This document shows, piece by piece, positions 61,205 to 64,000 of a stretch of DNA of 64,000 nucleotides (positions within the stretch are counted from its first letter, which is position 1; each line of letters begins with the position of its first letter). Under the pieces are notes generated by a model, which did not search any database, was not told the origin of the DNA, and saw only the letters and a list, made by a program, of their open reading frames with translations. The stretch is from Candidatus Aminicenantes bacterium (GTDB taxonomy: Bacteria; Acidobacteriota; Aminicenantia; Aminicenantales; UBA4085), in NCBI GenBank assembly GCA_026393855.1, contig JAPKZJ010000068.1:45798-109797 (forward strand), given 5' to 3'. The position numbers and the translations under genes were made by a program.

Positions 61205-62038
61205 ATGAAAAACTCATTCATCGTCATCCTCAGCCTGCTGATCATCGGGCTTGCGTCCGCCGGATTCTCCCAGCAAAAGGACGAAAATAATTGCAAGGAC
61301 CATCCGATGTTCAACCGGATGCCGGGGTCCTGGATTCACAGCTGCTCGGAGAAGGAGTTCGACTCGTTCGCCTTCCCCGTCGGGAAAGGCAAGACCGAAA
61401 CGATCGAAGGGCATCTCTGGAAGATCAATTACTACCCGCAAGCCTCCGCCGCCGCAAAGCCCAGCGAGCTTCAGATCATGCGCAACTTCGAAGACGCCAT
61501 AAAGAATCTGGGCGGAACCGTCGTCTGGAGTGAAAAGCCCCGCTCGACCATGAAGCTGGTCAAGGACGGCAAGGAGGTCTGGGTCCTGTTGGCCGCCGAG
61601 TTCACCGGCAAGTATTTCCTGACCATCGTCCAGAAGGAGGCCATGGTCCAGGACATCACGGCCAAGGCCGAGCTCCTGGCCCGGGGGCTTCAGACGGACG
61701 GGCATATGGCCATCCAGGGCATTTATTTTGACACCGGGAAGTCCGACCTCAAGCCCGAGTCGGCCGCGGCGGTCGGCGAGATCGCCAAGCTTCTCAAGGC
61801 CGATCCGCCGCTAAAGGTCTTCGTCGTCGGACACACCGACACAGTCGGCTCCATGGAATCGAACCTCGCCTTATCCCAGAGCCGGGCTCAGTCTGTTCTC
61901 CAGGCGCTCATCCGCGACCACGGCATCGACGCCGCCCGGCTGAAAGCGCACGGCTGCGGACCCTTCGCGCCGGTCGCCACGAACGGGACCGAGGAAGGGC
62001 GGGCTAAGAACCGGCGGGTCGAGTTGGTCAAACAATAA
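61205..62038 (+). CDS. OmpA-family peptidoglycan-binding protein
   Basis: A 277-residue exported protein: signal peptide (about 1-22), an uncharacterised region (about 25-165), and a C-terminal OmpA domain (about 172-277). The domain has FDTGKSDLKPES, VVGHTDTVGSMESNLALSQS (peptidoglycan-binding) and AKNRRVELV. It anchors to peptidoglycan, possibly from the outer membrane. TATACT (61170-61175) may serve as its -10 element. The ribosome binding site is GAGAGG before ATG 61205. Confidence 0.88.
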   Translation: MKNSFIVILSLLIIGLASAGFSQQKDENNCKDHPMFNRMPGSWIHSCSEKEFDSFAFPVGKGKTETIEGHLWKINYYPQASAAAKPSELQIMRNFEDAIKNLGGTVVWSEKPRSTMKLVKDGKEVWVLLAAEFTGKYFLTIVQKEAMVQDITAKAELLARGLQTDGHMAIQGIYFDTGKSDLKPESAAAVGEIAKLLKADPPLKVFVVGHTDTVGSMESNLALSQSRAQSVLQALIRDHGIDAARLKAHGCGPFAPVATNGTEEGRAKNRRVELVKQ

Positions 62039-62094
62039 GCCGGCCGTCGCGTTTCGTCGCCCAAATCCATGCTTCGGATTAGCGGCGGTCCGGT

Positions 62095-62199
62095 TGCGCC
62101 TACGCCAAAGGCGTCGCCCTATGCTTCGCATGTCCGGAGTCACCCGCCCAGGGCCCGATCAGCGCCGGATACTGCGGCTACATCGCCATGAAGGCCTGA
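62095..62199 (+). pseudogene. DUF3795 remnant (second, broken copy)
   Basis: Thirty-four codons read CAYAKGVALCFACPESPAQG then PISAGYCGYIAMKA and a stop. They match the C-terminal third of the DUF3795 gene at 60834 (CALSKGQVLCFECPEFPCEV, then the same PISAGYCGYIAMK), minus four residues in the middle. The N-terminal two thirds are missing. The OmpA-like gene lies between parent and fragment. Confidence 0.85.
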
Positions 62200-62262
62200 C
62201 CGGGCCGCGGGGGCGAAACAGCGAGCGGAGATCGGAGGGGCGATCGACGGCGAAGTCGGGAT

Positions 62263-62973
62263 TCATCGTTTTCCGTTCGTTCTCGTTCCTTGCTCGGGCC
62301 GATCGACGATGAGCTTGATTCCGTAAGGAACCAGCGCGATCCCCATCAAAAAAGACGCGCTCAAGTTGATCGCTTCCATCCCATCCGGCGTGCCGACCAG
62401 CAGCACTCCTATCAGGAACAGGACCCCCTGCCAGCGCGGGAGCGCCCGGGTTTTAAGCAAAGCCACAGCCTGAATCGCGAACCCGACCGGCAGGGCGACA
62501 AATCCCCACAGCAGCGCAAGCCAGCCCGCTTTTGAAAACATCGCCAGCAGGCCCGGCAGAAACTGAGCGAATACGCCCTCCGGTAACGTGTCCAACGCGC
62601 TCATCGTCAGGCACAGCGCCCCCTTGTCCGCCGCCAGCATCAGCGCGCCGAAAATCGCCAGCGCCGCGCCGACGAGCCCGGCCCAGCCCGCCGCGTGGCG
62701 ATCTAAGACGCTTTTAAACCTGAGCGCGATCACTACTAAAAGCCCGGTGCTCAGCGTCACCAGCACATGCCCAAACTGCAACAGGCTGTCCCCATGCGCG
62801 CGTTGGATCAGCTCTTGCGGCCCGAGCAGACGCGGGGCCAACAGGCCCGGATGAATCGCGAAGGCGAATATGAACACCAGCGGAAAGAGAACGAAAGCCA
62901 GACCCGTACCGATGCGTTTGACCGCTTCCAAATAGGTTGGGGATGGAAGAGCCGTTTCAAGTTGTGTTTTCAA
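62263..62973 (-). CDS. six- or seven-helix membrane protein of unknown function
   Basis: From TTG 62973, which has AAGGAG six bases upstream, the protein has 236 residues with six or seven hydrophobic helices (for example GLAFVLFPLVFIFAFAIH, LLVVIALRF, WLALLWGFVALPVGFAIQAV). I do not recognise the family. It lies downstream of a MarR regulator, which may control it. The AT content and codon choice (AAA, TTT, TTG) differ from the rest of the window, suggesting acquisition by transfer. Confidence 0.6.
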   Translation of the reverse strand: MKTQLETALPSPTYLEAVKRIGTGLAFVLFPLVFIFAFAIHPGLLAPRLLGPQELIQRAHGDSLLQFGHVLVTLSTGLLVVIALRFKSVLDRHAAGWAGLVGAALAIFGALMLAADKGALCLTMSALDTLPEGVFAQFLPGLLAMFSKAGWLALLWGFVALPVGFAIQAVALLKTRALPRWQGVLFLIGVLLVGTPDGMEAINLSASFLMGIALVPYGIKLIVDRPEQGTRTNGKR

Positions 62974-63027
62974 ATGTTTCTCCTTGATTAGCAAGTGCAA
63001 ACCAACTATATAGATCAAAAAAGAGAG

Positions 63028-63459
63028 CTATCGTTTTGCGGCTTGCAAGGCTTTGCCTAACAACCTCGCCAGTTGTCCCACTTCCCTCTCATCGAGTTGC
63101 GCGGCCAGTAAATCCGCCAAACGTTTGTGTACGTCCGCGTGGTTCCGACTGAAATCTACGGCTTTGGCCGTCAAAATCATATGATATGTTCGCCGGTCTT
63201 CGTGGTCTTGAACCTTTTGTATATATCCCTTTCTGATCAGCGTCCCGACAATAGCCGTCACCGAAGGCTTGGTCACCTTCAGTTCGTGCGCCAGGTCGCT
63301 AAAAGTGGGATTTTCCATGCTGATGATGGTGTTGAGATAATACATCTGACGCATGGAAAGCTCGGCCAAACGCCCGTCGGCAAGCGCTTGCGACTCCAGT
63401 TCGGCCATCAGGCGGCTGGCCAATTCGACCACTATTTCGAGGTTGGTAGGGTCGGCCAT
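63028..63459 (-). CDS. MarR-family transcriptional regulator
   Basis: A 143-residue winged-helix regulator (from ATG 63459). The recognition helix region is DLAHELKVTKPSVTAIVGTL (about residues 54-73), the wing is IQKVQDHEDRRTYHMILT, and flanking helices form the dimer interface. It probably represses itself and the membrane protein 54 bases downstream. The TTG 21 bases upstream is an alternative start without a ribosome binding site. Confidence 0.9.
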   Translation of the reverse strand: MADPTNLEIVVELASRLMAELESQALADGRLAELSMRQMYYLNTIISMENPTFSDLAHELKVTKPSVTAIVGTLIRKGYIQKVQDHEDRRTYHMILTAKAVDFSRNHADVHKRLADLLAAQLDEREVGQLARLLGKALQAAKR

Positions 63460-63486
63460 TTGTGAATCTCGCTTTATCAATTATTA

Positions 63487-63504
63487 TTAGTTAGAGTGAA
63501 CTTA
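63487..63504. promoter_or_regulatory. dyad, probable MarR operator
   Basis: TTAGTT-AGAGTG-AACTTA is an inverted repeat matching at five of six positions per arm, touching the -10 box of the marR promoter. Position and symmetry suit an autoregulatory operator. Confidence 0.5.
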
Positions 63505-63533
63505 CTATACACCCCTGTTTTTTAGAATGTCAA
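63504..63533 (-). promoter_or_regulatory. promoter of the marR gene
   Basis: On the minus strand a perfect TTGACA (63528-63533), 18 bases, TATAGT (63504-63509). Confidence 0.7.
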
Positions 63534-63567
63534 GCAAGAATGATAATTATTTGCGCCGGCGGAATTC

Positions 63568-63705
63568 TTAAATGAACCGATACTGGATGAAAGCCTCCGG
63601 GCCGCCGGGGATCGCTTCGGCGATCAATTGCGGGGCCATCGCGCGTTCGTCGTCCGACAGGGAGCCGCAGTCTACATCCGGCTCTATCGCTAGGCTTAGG
63701 CCGCT
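63568..63705 (-). pseudogene. possible C-terminal gene fragment
   Basis: The minus strand is open for 45 codons and ends in AEAIPGGPEAFIQYRFI before a stop. It has no promoter or usable start, and its upstream end meets an in-frame stop. It may be the tail of a decayed gene; I do not recognise the family. The rest of the gap to 63862 contains only the ABC promoter. Confidence 0.25.
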
Positions 63706-63729
63706 TTATAAATCAAGCCGAGCCCGGGA

Positions 63730-63757
63730 TTGACCGGCGGCCCGATTTTTTTATAAT
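63730..63757 (+). promoter_or_regulatory. promoter of the ABC transporter gene
   Basis: TTGACC (63730-63735), 16 bases, perfect TATAAT (63752-63757). The leader of about 100 bases ends in AAAGGAGG just before ATG 63863. Confidence 0.65.
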
Positions 63758-63862
63758 GATCCTTTGAAAGTCCCGCCGGGCTCGCCGCAACGAACGGCTC
63801 GGCGGCCTTGTTCTATTCGTATCGGCGCGACGCGGGCTGCGTCTACGAAAGGAGGCCTATGC

Positions 63863-64000
63863 ATGATCGCAGTTGAGCATCTGGTCAAGAAATACGGTGA
63901 TCTTGTCGCCGTCCGGGATCTGAGCTTCACGGTCGAGAAAGGCTGCATCTGGGGCCTGCTCGGACCGAACGCGGCCGGCAAGACGACCACCATGCGCATC
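63863..64000 (+). CDS. ABC transporter ATP-binding protein (N-terminus only)
   Basis: The first 46 residues are visible. They match ABC-2-type ATPases: VEHLVKKYGDLVAVRDLSF, then the Walker A GPNAAGKTTTMRI at about 34-46. Ala replaces the commoner second Gly in the P-loop, a tolerated variant. The gene runs off the window, so its transporter type is unknown. An excellent ribosome binding site and a promoter precede it. Confidence 0.9.
   Translation, partial: MIAVEHLVKKYGDLVAVRDLSFTVEKGCIWGLLGPNAAGKTTTMRI

Overview
The window is GC-rich, densely packed bacterial chromosome from a Gram-negative organism. The envelope genes support this: Lnt, a TolC-type outer-membrane protein with an RND pump, an OmpA-like protein and a SPOR protein. 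I infer an uncultured lineage of the Acidobacteriota/Aminicenantota kind from the mix of peptidases, DUF4097, TPM/LemA and gcv genes, but no marker here settles it. Short overlaps (ATGA, TGATG, GTGA) join many genes into operons. No tRNA, rRNA, CRISPR array or intact insertion sequence was seen.

Layout. 1-9750: a partial deoxyhypusine-synthase-like gene, an HU-family protein, then SPOR-lnt-prfB, mazG, a small unknown gene, ribF and pyrR-pyrC-rnc. 10148-17835: an AI-2E-type permease, a REC-GGDEF regulator with an HPt protein, a DUF6599-like protein, then a DUF362 / radical-SAM / spermidine-synthase-like membrane protein operon. 17885-23094: MoxR with a single-chain DUF58-transglutaminase fusion, then class I fructose bisphosphatase. 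23102-29043: a TetR-controlled tripartite RND efflux operon. 29212-36742: a carbohydrate-type acyltransferase with a deacetylase-like exported protein, YjbQ, a LemA-TPM-TPM operon, glgC and a PilZ protein. 36758-44003: gcvT-gcvH-gcvPA-gcvPB-glyQ-glyS, overlapping at most junctions. 44165-54108: an exported superoxide-reductase-like protein, a truncated glycosyltransferase, a cupin, a DegT aminotransferase, an S9 peptidase, a VapC remnant, a methyltransferase, a parvulin lipoprotein and a frameshifted argS. 54148-60631: an ECF sigma / anti-sigma / DUF4097 operon beside two tandem S41 peptidases. 60834-64000: DUF3795, an OmpA-like protein, a DUF3795 fragment, a MarR/membrane-protein pair of different base composition, and the start of an ABC ATPase.

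The most unusual content lies outside the genes. Two related intergenic elements (4303-4696 and 9756-10044) both sit between convergent genes. Each has long inverted ends; the end sequences differ between copies but stay complementary within each copy, as expected of a conserved hairpin or a terminal-repeat mobile element. One arm encodes the last residues of MazG. A second kind of inverted-repeat element lies at 21846-22030, and two perfect palindromes form the 3' end of the deacetylase-like gene. Several genes have a -10 box so close to the start codon that their mRNAs would be leaderless. Three genes (argS, a glycosyltransferase, vapC) have lost internal or N-terminal coding sequence, from real decay or from assembly error.
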